DNA of 23,320 nucleotides from assembly GCA_020048795.1 (NCBI GenBank), contig JAIFMA010000121.1:1-23320 (forward strand), given 5' to 3'. Each line of letters opens with the position of its first letter. Position 1 is the stretch's first letter. This stretch comes from Rhodoferax sp. (lineage in GTDB: Bacteria > Pseudomonadota > Gammaproteobacteria > Burkholderiales > Burkholderiaceae_C). Below, in pieces: positions 15,002 through 22,521 of the stretch. The notes below the pieces were generated by a model that made no database searches, had not been told where the DNA came from, and saw nothing but the letters and a program-made list of their open reading frames with translations. Both the position numbers and the translations under genes were made by a program.

Positions 15002-17688
15002 GAGGTTCCCACACTGCGATTGGCCAGATCCGAGTGGGTGAAGTAGGTGGCGCTGATTTCCTCAGACACTTCGTAGGCGGCCTGGGTGCACTGGTAAAGC
15101 AACTCCCGCAGCAGGGTGTAACGTTGCGTTGGCACCGATTCCGTGTTGTGACTGCCGAGCTCTGGCGTGACCATGTCCATGCTGCGCTCACACAACTGAC
15201 TCAAGCCCCAGGCTTTGGGGTTGGGTACCTTGAGCGACAGGGTGCTGAGTTCGGTGGGTTCGGTACCCGCCAACTTGGCCAGTCGACCCCGCAGGGTATG
15301 TGCCACCCAAGACACCGAGCGCGGGTTGTCACCGTCAATCACCAGCAGATCAATCAGTGCTGCCATATCGCGGCTCTGTTGAAACTGTGCATGGAACGTG
15401 ATGGCGTTGTCAAACAACTCGATCATGGCATCAAAGCCACCCTCGGAGTCCAGGCTTGCGCAAGCCAGGGCCCGGCTCAGCGACGAAGACAAAAACGCCA
15501 GCCGCTCGATGTGTCGGCCAATGCTGAGCAGACGCCAGCCGTCATCCCGCGTCATGCGGTCGGTTTGGGCACCCGTGATGGCGGCCATGTGTTCGCCAGT
15601 GTCTTTCAAGATCTCGAGGGCATGTAACGCCGAGCGATCACCACGGTGACGATGGTCGGCAAAGCGGGCAAACAGCTCTTCTTCGGCGCGCGTAATGATG
15701 CGCCAATGCTCTTGCGAGAGACGCTCTCGAACGCTCGAAGCCGTCATTTTCAGGGCGCGCAGATAGTAGCCAACACTGGTGGCACCGGTTGTGCTTCCCA
15801 GGCTGTCGATCAGGCTGCGCTCAAATACCCGCGCTGCCTGGGTTGGCGTCGGCACGCCGGGCAGTACCAGTGTGTTGGCCTGTGCCATCTGGCCCAGCCA
15901 AGCCAGCAACGGTGCAGAAGTCTGCTCTTCGCCATGCAGACATTCGAGTGTCAGGCGGGCCAGGCGCAGCGTGTTTTCAGTGCGTTCGGTATAGCGACCC
16001 AGCCAAAACAGATTTTCGGCGGCGCGACTGGTGACAAGGCGTTTGCGCTGCATCAGACTCTCAGGGGTCAGATGCGGGTGCAGCAAGGTTGAGTGGTCAA
16101 CCTCACCCTGGGTCAAGGCCCAGACATCGGCGCTGCTGCCACCGCGTTGCATCGAAATAATCTCATTGCCGACGCTGGCCACCCTGGCCAAGCCGCCAGG
16201 AAGCACGCGCCAACCTTGCCGGTCCGATACGGCAAACACTCGCAGCATCACGGAGCGGGCCAGAAAACCACTGTGGCTGCCGGTGACCAACGGGTGCCCG
16301 ACCTGCCAGGTTGGCAATTGTGACAGTGGGGAGTAAGCCTGAACCGTGTGTTCTTCCGGGCGGCGCAGGATGCGTCCGGCCCACTCATCAAGTGCCCGCG
16401 CATCCTGCCTGGCCCCCAACACAGCGTCAAAACCGGCATGACTGGCCGATCCAGGGTAGGTTGGCTTGATGGCACATTCGCGCAGGCGTGGCAGGGCATC
16501 CAACAGGGCACTACGTTCACCGCACCACCAGGTTGGCAGTGCCGGCAGGCTCAGGTCTTCGTTAAACAGGTGGCGTGACAGGGCCGGCAAAAAACCTAGC
16601 AGGGCAGGGGACTCCAGGAATGCCGAGCCGGGCGTGTTGGCCACCAGCACATTGCCGGCGCGAATCGCCTGCAGCAGTCCTGGTACCCCGAGGGTCGAGT
16701 CGGCACGCAACTCCAGCGGATCCATGTATTGGTCATCGACCCGCTTGAGCAGTCCATGCACCGGCACCAGGCCCTTGAGGGTTTTCAGAAAGACTTTTTC
16801 ATCGCGTACCAACAGGTCGCTGCCTTCCACCAGGGTCAGCCCCAGGTAGCGAGCCAGGTAGGCATGTTCAAAATAGGTTTCGTTATACGGTCCCGGTGTC
16901 AACAGCGCCAGATGCGCGTCCTGCCCCATCGGACTCATGCTGCGCAGGCTTTCCATGAGCGCGCGGTAAGTGCCTGCCAGACGCTGCACGTTGAGTGAGT
17001 CAAAAGCTGTTGCAAACTGGGCCGATATCGCCAGGCGGTTTTCCAGCAGGTAGCCCAATCCCGATGGTGCCTGGGTGCGTTGCCCGACCACCCACCAGTT
17101 GCCATCGGGCCCACGCGCCAGGTCAAACGCGGCGATATGCAGATAGCGGCCACCGACCGGCTCAATACCATGCATGGCGCGCAAATACCCCGGATGCCCC
17201 TGCACCAGCGCGGGTGGCAGGAAGCCAGACATGAGCAAACTTTGTGCGCCATAGACATCGGCCATGACGTGTTCAAGCAGGCGCACTCGCTGTAGCACGC
17301 CCGTCTCAATGTGATGCCAGCTTTTGGCATCCACAATCAGCGGAAACAAGTCGAGTGACCATGGCCGCTGTGGGCCGTTTTCGTCCGCATAGACGTTGTA
17401 AGTGATGCCGTTGTCGCGCACCTGACGTGCCAGGCTGTTGCTGCGCTGATCCATCTCGGTCACAGTATCGGTTGCCAATTGTTCGAAAAATTGCCCCCAA
17501 GCCCTCTCCATGTCTTTATTCGTAGCTACAGAAAACGTAGCGCCATCAATTGGCCCGACAGTGGGGTTACAACCTTGACCTCGCACTTCGTCAAAATGCC
17601 CGGCAGTCACCCAGTAGTGTGCCATCAGCTCCGGGATGCTCGAAGCGGGGTGGCGCCTATAGGTTTGCGACGATTGGGCTTGGTTCAT
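14998..17688 (-). CDS. circularly permuted ATP-grasp ligase fused to alpha-E domain
   Basis: An 896-residue fusion. Residues about 70-535 are the circularly permuted (type 2) ATP-grasp domain: DLARGPDGNWWVVGQRTQAP, LTPGPYNETYFEHAYLARYL, KRVDDQYMDPLELRADS near 315, GSAFLESPALLGFLPALS, and WWCGE. From about 550 to the end lies the all-helical alpha-E domain (SRAAENLFWLGRYTERTENT, then RHIERLAFLSSSLSRAL). In many genomes the two are neighbouring separate genes. Published comparative analysis of amidoligases (Iyer and co-workers, 2009) predicts that this ATP-grasp, with a permuted glutamine-synthetase-like enzyme, alpha-E and an NTN peptidase, makes or attaches peptides; the reaction is unproven. 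It is divergent from proQ with a 69-base gap. No clear ribosome binding site precedes the ATG. Confidence 0.92.
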   Translation of the reverse strand: MNQAQSSQTYRRHPASSIPELMAHYWVTAGHFDEVRGQGCNPTVGPIDGATFSVATNKDMERAWGQFFEQLATDTVTEMDQRSNSLARQVRDNGITYNVYADENGPQRPWSLDLFPLIVDAKSWHHIETGVLQRVRLLEHVMADVYGAQSLLMSGFLPPALVQGHPGYLRAMHGIEPVGGRYLHIAAFDLARGPDGNWWVVGQRTQAPSGLGYLLENRLAISAQFATAFDSLNVQRLAGTYRALMESLRSMSPMGQDAHLALLTPGPYNETYFEHAYLARYLGLTLVEGSDLLVRDEKVFLKTLKGLVPVHGLLKRVDDQYMDPLELRADSTLGVPGLLQAIRAGNVLVANTPGSAFLESPALLGFLPALSRHLFNEDLSLPALPTWWCGERSALLDALPRLRECAIKPTYPGSASHAGFDAVLGARQDARALDEWAGRILRRPEEHTVQAYSPLSQLPTWQVGHPLVTGSHSGFLARSVMLRVFAVSDRQGWRVLPGGLARVASVGNEIISMQRGGSSADVWALTQGEVDHSTLLHPHLTPESLMQRKRLVTSRAAENLFWLGRYTERTENTLRLARLTLECLHGEEQTSAPLLAWLGQMAQANTLVLPGVPTPTQAARVFERSLIDSLGSTTGATSVGYYLRALKMTASSVRERLSQEHWRIITRAEEELFARFADHRHRGDRSALHALEILKDTGEHMAAITGAQTDRMTRDDGWRLLSIGRHIERLAFLSSSLSRALACASLDSEGGFDAMIELFDNAITFHAQFQQSRDMAALIDLLVIDGDNPRSVSWVAHTLRGRLAKLAGTEPTELSTLSLKVPNPKAWGLSQLCERSMDMVTPELGSHNTESVPTQRYTLLRELLYQCTQAAYEVSEEISATYFTHSDLANRSVGTS

Positions 17689-17757
17689 GGTTTGCGAGTA
17701 TGCCAGCGAAGTGACGCTTTGGATGACAATCGTGGGTTAATCCAACTGATCCAAGCC

Positions 17758-18474
17758 ATGAACGATACTCCGACAGAAATCACCCCTGAGCTCACCGACA
17801 CCACAACCCAAGTCCCTGCAGAAGCTGTAGCTGTCGACGATTTGCACCAGCAGGCAAGCCCGCCCAGCACCCCAAGCCGCAAGAAGGAACGATTCGCAGC
17901 GGTGGCACCTGTGCTGGAAAAATTGTTTGAGCTTTATCCATACCTGTTTGGCCAGCGTTTTTTACCTCTGAAGCTGGGTGTATTCCAAGACTTGCTGGCC
18001 GCCCATCCGGATGTTTTCAAACGCGATGCGCTCAAGGCGGCACTCGGTGTACACACCCGCTCCACCCGATACTTGCAAAGCGTGGCAGCGGCCAACAAGC
18101 GCCACGATCTGCAGGGACAAGCGGTCGACAACGTTGCCCCTGAGCATGTTTTCCTGTCCATTGTGGAATTGCATCACCGTCGGCAGGCTCGTACCCCAGA
18201 TGATTTGCTGCCTAAACTGCAACGCCAACTGGTGTCAGCCTACGCCGCCAGCGGGCTGACTCGCCAAGACTACCTGAGTCGATTGCCGGTGCTGCAAGAC
18301 AGTGTTTCAGCGGTACTCGAAGAAGCCATGATTGAGGTGGATCAACAGCGCGCGCGCCACGCAGCTTTGGTCAGGGCCTATCAGGGCAGCGGCAAGACGA
18401 TGGAAGCCTTCGCTGATGATCTGGGCATGGATGTGGCCCAACTGCGCACGGCACTCATGCAAACGCAAATATGA
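17758..18474 (+). CDS. proQ: ProQ/FinO-domain RNA-binding protein
   Basis: A 238-residue protein whose region of about 50-150 is a ProQ/FinO RNA-chaperone domain: APVLEKLFELYPYLFGQRFL, LKLGVFQDLLAAHPDVF, ALKAALGVHTRSTRYLQSV. This domain binds structured 3' ends of small RNAs and mRNAs. The first 45 residues are acidic/Thr-rich and disordered. After the domain comes a helical extension of about 85 residues that does not look like the ProQ C-terminal Tudor-like domain of E. coli. ATG 17758 is chosen because the frame stays open further upstream only across the start of the opposite-strand gene. The gene lies on the plus strand between the two minus-strand parts of the predicted peptide-ligase locus, divergent from one and convergent with the other. 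Confidence 0.85.
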   Translation: MNDTPTEITPELTDTTTQVPAEAVAVDDLHQQASPPSTPSRKKERFAAVAPVLEKLFELYPYLFGQRFLPLKLGVFQDLLAAHPDVFKRDALKAALGVHTRSTRYLQSVAAANKRHDLQGQAVDNVAPEHVFLSIVELHHRRQARTPDDLLPKLQRQLVSAYAASGLTRQDYLSRLPVLQDSVSAVLEEAMIEVDQQRARHAALVRAYQGSGKTMEAFADDLGMDVAQLRTALMQTQI

Positions 18475-18564
18475 GAATTGCGTCGTTTCCAGTCTGGCGT
18501 TGTTGTTCGTCTTGACACCAGCTACGGCGGTGGCACCTCCTCACGCCTGACCCGTCGTAACAAA

Positions 18565-18596
18565 TCATCAATTTGATTTTGTCAGAATTTTGATGA
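18565..18596. terminator. weak inverted repeat between convergent genes
   Basis: TCATCAA (18565-18571) and TTGATGA (18590-18596) form a 7-bp AT-rich stem around an 18-base loop, between the proQ stop and the DUF2126 stop. A bidirectional terminator would be expected here, but the stem is weak. Nothing else is recognised in 18475-18605. Confidence 0.25.
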
Positions 18597-18605
18597 AACG
18601 GCTTA

Positions 18606-20705
18606 CTAGTTCCGGCGCAAATCCAGCGTGAACGGAAACTCGCGGCTGGCTGGCACGTTGATGGTGGCTGGTGGCACCACCAGCACGCCCGGCGTGTGGC
18701 CGCCAGCGCTAAAGCGCGACAGGCGGCGGCTCTCGGCCTCGTTGGCGTTCACCGGCAGCGCCTGGTAGCTCAAGCCACCCGGGTGTGCCACATGGTACTG
18801 GCAGCCACCCAATGAACGCTTCATCCAGGTATCGACGATGTCAAAGGTCAGCGGCGCGTGCACACCAATGCTGGGGTGCAGGCTGCTGGGCGGGTTCCAG
18901 GCCTTGTAACGCACGCCCGCCACATATTCACCCACCACCCCGGTGGGCTGCAGCGACATGGCCTGCCCATTGCAGGTGATCACATAACGGCTCTGGTTCA
19001 GGCCGGTCACGCGCACTTCGATACGCTCCAGCGACGAGTCCACATATCGTGCAGTACCGCCTGGTGCGCCTTCTTCACCCATCACATGCCACGGCTCCAA
19101 CGCGTTGCGCAGCGTCAATTCAATGCCAGCCGAGCAGACTGAGCCAATCAGCGGAAAACGGAACTCGACATGGGGTGCAAACCAGCTTTCATCAAAGGCA
19201 TAACCGGCCGCGCGCATCTCGGCCATTACATCGTGGAAATCCATCTCGATGAACTTGGGCAGCATGAAGCGGTCATGCAACTCGGTACCCCAGCGCGTGG
19301 CAGGCACCTGGTAGGGGGTTTTCCAGAAACATGCCACCAGGGCACGCAGCAGCAGTTGTTGCACGCTGCTCATGTGCGGGTGCGGCGGCATCTCAAAGGC
19401 GCGCAGTTCCAGCAGGCCCAGGCGGCCAGTGCTGGAATCGGGCGAATACATCTTGTCAATCGAAAACTCGCTGCGGTGGGTGTTGCCGGTGGCGTCGATC
19501 AGGATGTTGCGCAGCGTACGGTCGACCAGCCACGGGGGCATCGACTGGCCGTACAACTCACGGTTTTTGTAAATCTGCTCAATCGCAATTTCCAGTTCGT
19601 ACAACTGGTCGTTGCGCGCTTCATCCACACGCGGTGCCTGGCTGGTCGGCCCGACAAACATGCCGCTGAACAAATAACTCAGCGATGGGTGGTTGTGCCA
19701 ATACAGCAGCAGACTGGCCAACAGCTCGGGTTTGCGCAAAAACGGGCTGTCCGCTGGCGTGGCACCACCCATCACAAAATGGTTGCCGCCGCCGGTGCCG
19801 GTGTGGCGCCCGTCGGTCATGAATTTTTCGGCAGAGAGACGCGACTCGAACGCCGCGTTGTACAAGAACTCGGTGTTGTAAACCAGCTCTTTCCAGTGGG
19901 TCACCGGGTGGATGTTGACTTCAATGACACCGGGGTCGGGCGTCACGCTCAGGAGTTTCAGGCGTGGGTCGCGTGGCGGTGGGTAGCCCTCCAGCACGAT
20001 TTTTACGCCCAGCTCTTGCGCAGTGGCCTCAATGGCGGCCAGCAGGTCCAGGTAATACTCCAGCCGTTCCAGCGGCGGCATGAAGACGTAGATGACACCA
20101 GACTTGTTACCCACTGCTTCAGCCTTGGGGCCGCTGGCGCGGCGCGGGTCGCGCACTTCCACACACAGTGCGGTGCGCGTCACCCAGTGTGCCGACTCGT
20201 GGGCATTGGGCGCGCGAACAAATTCAGCCGGCTCAGACTGTAGAGTGCTTTGGGCGTAGCTTGTGTAATTGGTGCCAGATGCCTCAGCAGAACCGGTGGC
20301 GTGCTGGAATTTGCGAGTGGCTTCAGACAGCGGCCCGCTGCCCGCCACATAGGGCACGGCCACGGATGCACGCGCAGCCGCCACCGCGGCTTGCGCGGCG
20401 GCGCGCCGAGCCACTCCCAGCGCCAGACCGGCTTTGCCGGGAGCCATCGGTGCAGCGACCATGGGTGCGGCATCGCCTGACGTACTAATGCGGCCATAGC
20501 CCTCGTCGGTAATGCCTGAGATGCTATCAACAGCATAGCGAGATGCCATGACGTGGTAGATCGGCAAAGCGTCGCGCAGGGTCGATGGGTCTTGCTCGAT
20601 CAGGTACGGAAAATCAGCCTCGCTGACCCAGGGCAATGAATCAAGCGGCAGGCGCAGGCCCATGGGCGAGTCACCGGGCATCAAATACATGCGTTCATCG
20701 CGCAA
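18606..20705 (-). CDS. DUF2126 (permuted glutamine-synthetase-like ligase), C-terminal part after frameshift
   Basis: This frame holds most of a DUF2126 domain, 699 codons from a TTG at 20705, and continues the protein begun at 22237. It starts in WFLRDERMYLMPGDSPMGLR, which in intact relatives directly follows the GYVLPV motif at the end of the upstream frame. An Ala-rich linker lies near 75-150. The conserved core follows: HTGTGGGNHFVMGGATPADS near 300, then HNHPSLSYLFSGMFVGPTSQ, HRSEFSIDKMYSPDS, and LLELRAFEMPPHPHM near 435, whose Glu and His residues are expected to bind metal or ATP as in glutamine synthetases. The first possible ATGs (M6 and M9) lie at the upstream stop codon; the second forms TGATG with it, so re-initiation could make this part as a separate protein. 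Otherwise it is a pseudogene half or an indel error. Confidence 0.85.
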   Translation of the reverse strand: MRDERMYLMPGDSPMGLRLPLDSLPWVSEADFPYLIEQDPSTLRDALPIYHVMASRYAVDSISGITDEGYGRISTSGDAAPMVAAPMAPGKAGLALGVARRAAAQAAVAAARASVAVPYVAGSGPLSEATRKFQHATGSAEASGTNYTSYAQSTLQSEPAEFVRAPNAHESAHWVTRTALCVEVRDPRRASGPKAEAVGNKSGVIYVFMPPLERLEYYLDLLAAIEATAQELGVKIVLEGYPPPRDPRLKLLSVTPDPGVIEVNIHPVTHWKELVYNTEFLYNAAFESRLSAEKFMTDGRHTGTGGGNHFVMGGATPADSPFLRKPELLASLLLYWHNHPSLSYLFSGMFVGPTSQAPRVDEARNDQLYELEIAIEQIYKNRELYGQSMPPWLVDRTLRNILIDATGNTHRSEFSIDKMYSPDSSTGRLGLLELRAFEMPPHPHMSSVQQLLLRALVACFWKTPYQVPATRWGTELHDRFMLPKFIEMDFHDVMAEMRAAGYAFDESWFAPHVEFRFPLIGSVCSAGIELTLRNALEPWHVMGEEGAPGGTARYVDSSLERIEVRVTGLNQSRYVITCNGQAMSLQPTGVVGEYVAGVRYKAWNPPSSLHPSIGVHAPLTFDIVDTWMKRSLGGCQYHVAHPGGLSYQALPVNANEAESRRLSRFSAGGHTPGVLVVPPATINVPASREFPFTLDLRRN

Positions 20706-22237
20706 AAACCACGGCCCGGTGGTCCAGGCCGCGCAACTTTGACCGGAAGCACATATCCAATGGGTGAGTCGAGCTTTTGCTCAAACACCCGGCGCAGACG
20801 GGCGCGCTCCATTTCGTCGTCAAGTTTGGCGTTGAACGGGTCAACATTGACCGGCAGGCGACGCTCGCGCCACAGGTAATACCAGGTGTCCTCGTAAGCG
20901 GTCTGGATGAACTTGGGTGTCACACCCAGCTTGGCCGCCAGCAGCGTGGTAAAGCGCTGCGCATCGGCACTGGTGTAGTGGCTGGGCACACGTTCGTCGG
21001 CAAACAGGGCCGGGTTGGCCCACACCGGTTCACGGTCTTTGCGCCAGTAAATGTTCAGGGCCCAGCGCGGTAATTGTTCACCCGGATACCACTTGCCCTG
21101 GCCAAAATGCAAAAAACCACCCTGGCCGTACTCTTGGCGCAGCTTGTGCACCAATTCGGTGGCATAACCACGTTTGGTTGGGCCCAGTGCATCGGTGTTC
21201 CATTCGGGTGCATCACGGTCATTCACCGCGACAAACGTGGGTTCGCCACCCATGGTCATGCGCACGTCGTTGTCAGCCAGCTCCTGATCGACCGCATCAC
21301 CCAGCGCCATCACTGCCGCCCATTGCTCTTCGGTGTAGGGTTTGGTGACGCGCGGTGCCTCGTAAATGCGCGTGATGGCCATGTGGTGGGCAAATTCGAC
21401 CTCGGACTCATCCACGCCGCCCTCAATTGGTGCGGCACCGGAGGGCTGTGGGGTGCAAGCCAGCGGAATATGGCCTTCGCCGGCCAGCAGACCCGAGGTA
21501 GCGTCCAGACCCACCCAGCCAGCACCGGGCAAATAGACCTCGCACCATGCGTGCAGGTCGGTAAAGTCGACTTCGGTGCCGCTCGGGCCGTCAAGCGCCT
21601 TCACGTCGGGTTTGAGCTGGATCAGATAACCTGACACAAAGCGCGCCGCCAGACCACAGTTGCGCAGCAGTTGCACCATCAGCCACGCTGAATCACGGCA
21701 TGAGCCTGATGCCAACGAAAGTGTTTCTTCAGGCGTTTGCACCCCTGGCTCCATGCGGATGGTGTACTTGATGTCGTGATGCACCATGGTGTTGAGGTCC
21801 ACCAGAAAGATCACACTGCGGCGCTTGGTGCGGTCGATCTTGTCAAGCTGCGCCTGTAGCAACGGTGTCACCGGGTCCGGGATCAGGTAGGGTGCCAGCT
21901 CCTGTTTCAGGTCGGCTTGATAGCTGAATGGAAACTCTTCAGCCTCGGGCTCCAGAAAGAAGTCAAACGGGTTGTAGACCGCCATGTCCATCACCACATC
22001 GACGGTGACCTTGAACTCTTTGGTTTTCTCCGGAAACACCAGGCGCGCCTGGTAATTGGCAAACGGGTCTTGTTGCCAGTTGACAAAGTGGCCTGCGGGC
22101 TCAACCTTGAGCGAATACGAAATGATCTTGCTGCGGCAGTGGGGGGCAGGGCGCAGGCGGATGGTTTGCGGGCCCAGGTTGACCAGCCGGTCGTAGGTGT
22201 AGTGGGTAACGTGGTTCAGCGCAGCATGAATGGTCAT
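20681..22237 (-). CDS. transglutaminase-like domain plus start of DUF2126 (N-terminal part before frameshift)
   Basis: This 518-residue frame is the first part of a transglutaminase-DUF2126 fusion whose full length would be about 1,200 residues. A transglutaminase N-terminal beta domain (MTIHAALNHVTHYTYDRLVN) is followed by the catalytic core with Cys180 (SGSCRDSAW), His229 (DLHAWCEVYLPGAGW) and Asp245 (GLDATSG). The DUF2126 ligase begins near 323 with RMTMGGEPTFV and continues through TKRGYATELVHKLRQEYGQG and WYYLWRERRLPVNVDP to SPIGYVLPVK. After that the frame goes wrong: the correct frame (AAWTTGPWFLRDERMY) is one base away, so a base is missing near 20731-20742, and this frame ends 19 codons later at a TGA. 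Homopolymer slippage is unlikely, as the site is AAAGTTGCGCGG. Confidence 0.88.
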   Translation of the reverse strand: MTIHAALNHVTHYTYDRLVNLGPQTIRLRPAPHCRSKIISYSLKVEPAGHFVNWQQDPFANYQARLVFPEKTKEFKVTVDVVMDMAVYNPFDFFLEPEAEEFPFSYQADLKQELAPYLIPDPVTPLLQAQLDKIDRTKRRSVIFLVDLNTMVHHDIKYTIRMEPGVQTPEETLSLASGSCRDSAWLMVQLLRNCGLAARFVSGYLIQLKPDVKALDGPSGTEVDFTDLHAWCEVYLPGAGWVGLDATSGLLAGEGHIPLACTPQPSGAAPIEGGVDESEVEFAHHMAITRIYEAPRVTKPYTEEQWAAVMALGDAVDQELADNDVRMTMGGEPTFVAVNDRDAPEWNTDALGPTKRGYATELVHKLRQEYGQGGFLHFGQGKWYPGEQLPRWALNIYWRKDREPVWANPALFADERVPSHYTSADAQRFTTLLAAKLGVTPKFIQTAYEDTWYYLWRERRLPVNVDPFNAKLDDEMERARLRRVFEQKLDSPIGYVLPVKVARPGPPGRGFCAMNACI

Positions 22238-22293
22238 GGAGAGGTCTCAAAAAAGTCCCAAAAGGCGGGCTTTGAATCAAAAAAACGGGACGT

Positions 22294-22322
22294 TTGACAA
22301 CTGTCAGATACAAGCAATGTTA
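22294..22322 (+). promoter_or_regulatory. palindrome overlapping a -35-like TTGACA in the rlmB/DUF2126 divergent region
   Basis: TTGACA (22294-22299) overlaps the near-palindrome TGACAACTGTCA (22295-22306, perfect 5-base arms, 2-base spacer). A poor -10 (ATGTTA, 22317-22322) follows at 17 bases. On the other strand TTGTCA lies in the same element. It could be an operator serving divergent promoters. The rest of 22238-22521 has no gene; it holds repeat copy 3 and otherwise nothing recognised. Confidence 0.28.
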
Positions 22323-22378
22323 GTGCCAGTCGCTTGCGGAGGGATGACGCGGCGGTTGCGCGATTTTAGGCGACCCTG

Positions 22379-22430
22379 CTTGCTATATTTTTGATTGCTG
22401 CTGGCGCATATTGCATCAGGGCTGGGAGCT
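22379..22430 (+). repeat. dispersed intergenic repeat, copy 3
   Basis: TTGCTATATTTTTGATTGCT, then GCTGGCGCATATTGCATCAG, then GGCTGGGAGC. The 32-base core starting TTGATTGCTGCTGG agrees with copy 2 at 27 positions. It lies in the divergent region upstream of rlmB, in the opposite orientation to copies 1 and 2. Confidence 0.6.
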
Positions 22431-22507
22431 GATTCGTTATGAAGACGGTGTGGCTATGCGAGGTGCCGGTGCCACTTTCAGGCAAGCCAGCACTTGAACC
22501 GAGTGCT

Positions 22508-22513
22508 TGAGGA
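22508..22513 (+). promoter_or_regulatory. ribosome binding site deciding the rlmB start
   Basis: TGAGGA ends 8 bases before ATG 22522, which is directly followed by a second ATG and is in frame with the ATG at 22558. No such site precedes 22558, so the upstream start is favoured. Confidence 0.6.
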
Positions 22514-22521
22514 CGCCCGTC

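Noticed and set aside
15034..16092. Plus-strand open frames of 148-197 codons inside the cpATP-grasp/alpha-E gene
   Set aside because: They are shadows of a strongly conserved minus-strand gene without domain signatures.
17479..17757. Longer proQ start, 93 codons upstream
   Set aside because: The extension lies over the start of the opposite-strand cpATP-grasp gene, has no ProQ-like content, and the ATG at 17758 gives a typical protein.
18476..18550. Signal-peptide-like stretch VVSSLALLFVLTPATA after proQ
   Set aside because: It is in another frame than proQ, has no start codon with ribosome binding site of its own and ends after about 25 residues; most likely chance.
19170..20243. Plus-strand open frame of 357 codons
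   Set aside because: It is antisense to well-conserved DUF2126 coding sequence, has no recognisable domain and is rich in residues typical of shadow frames in GC-rich genes.
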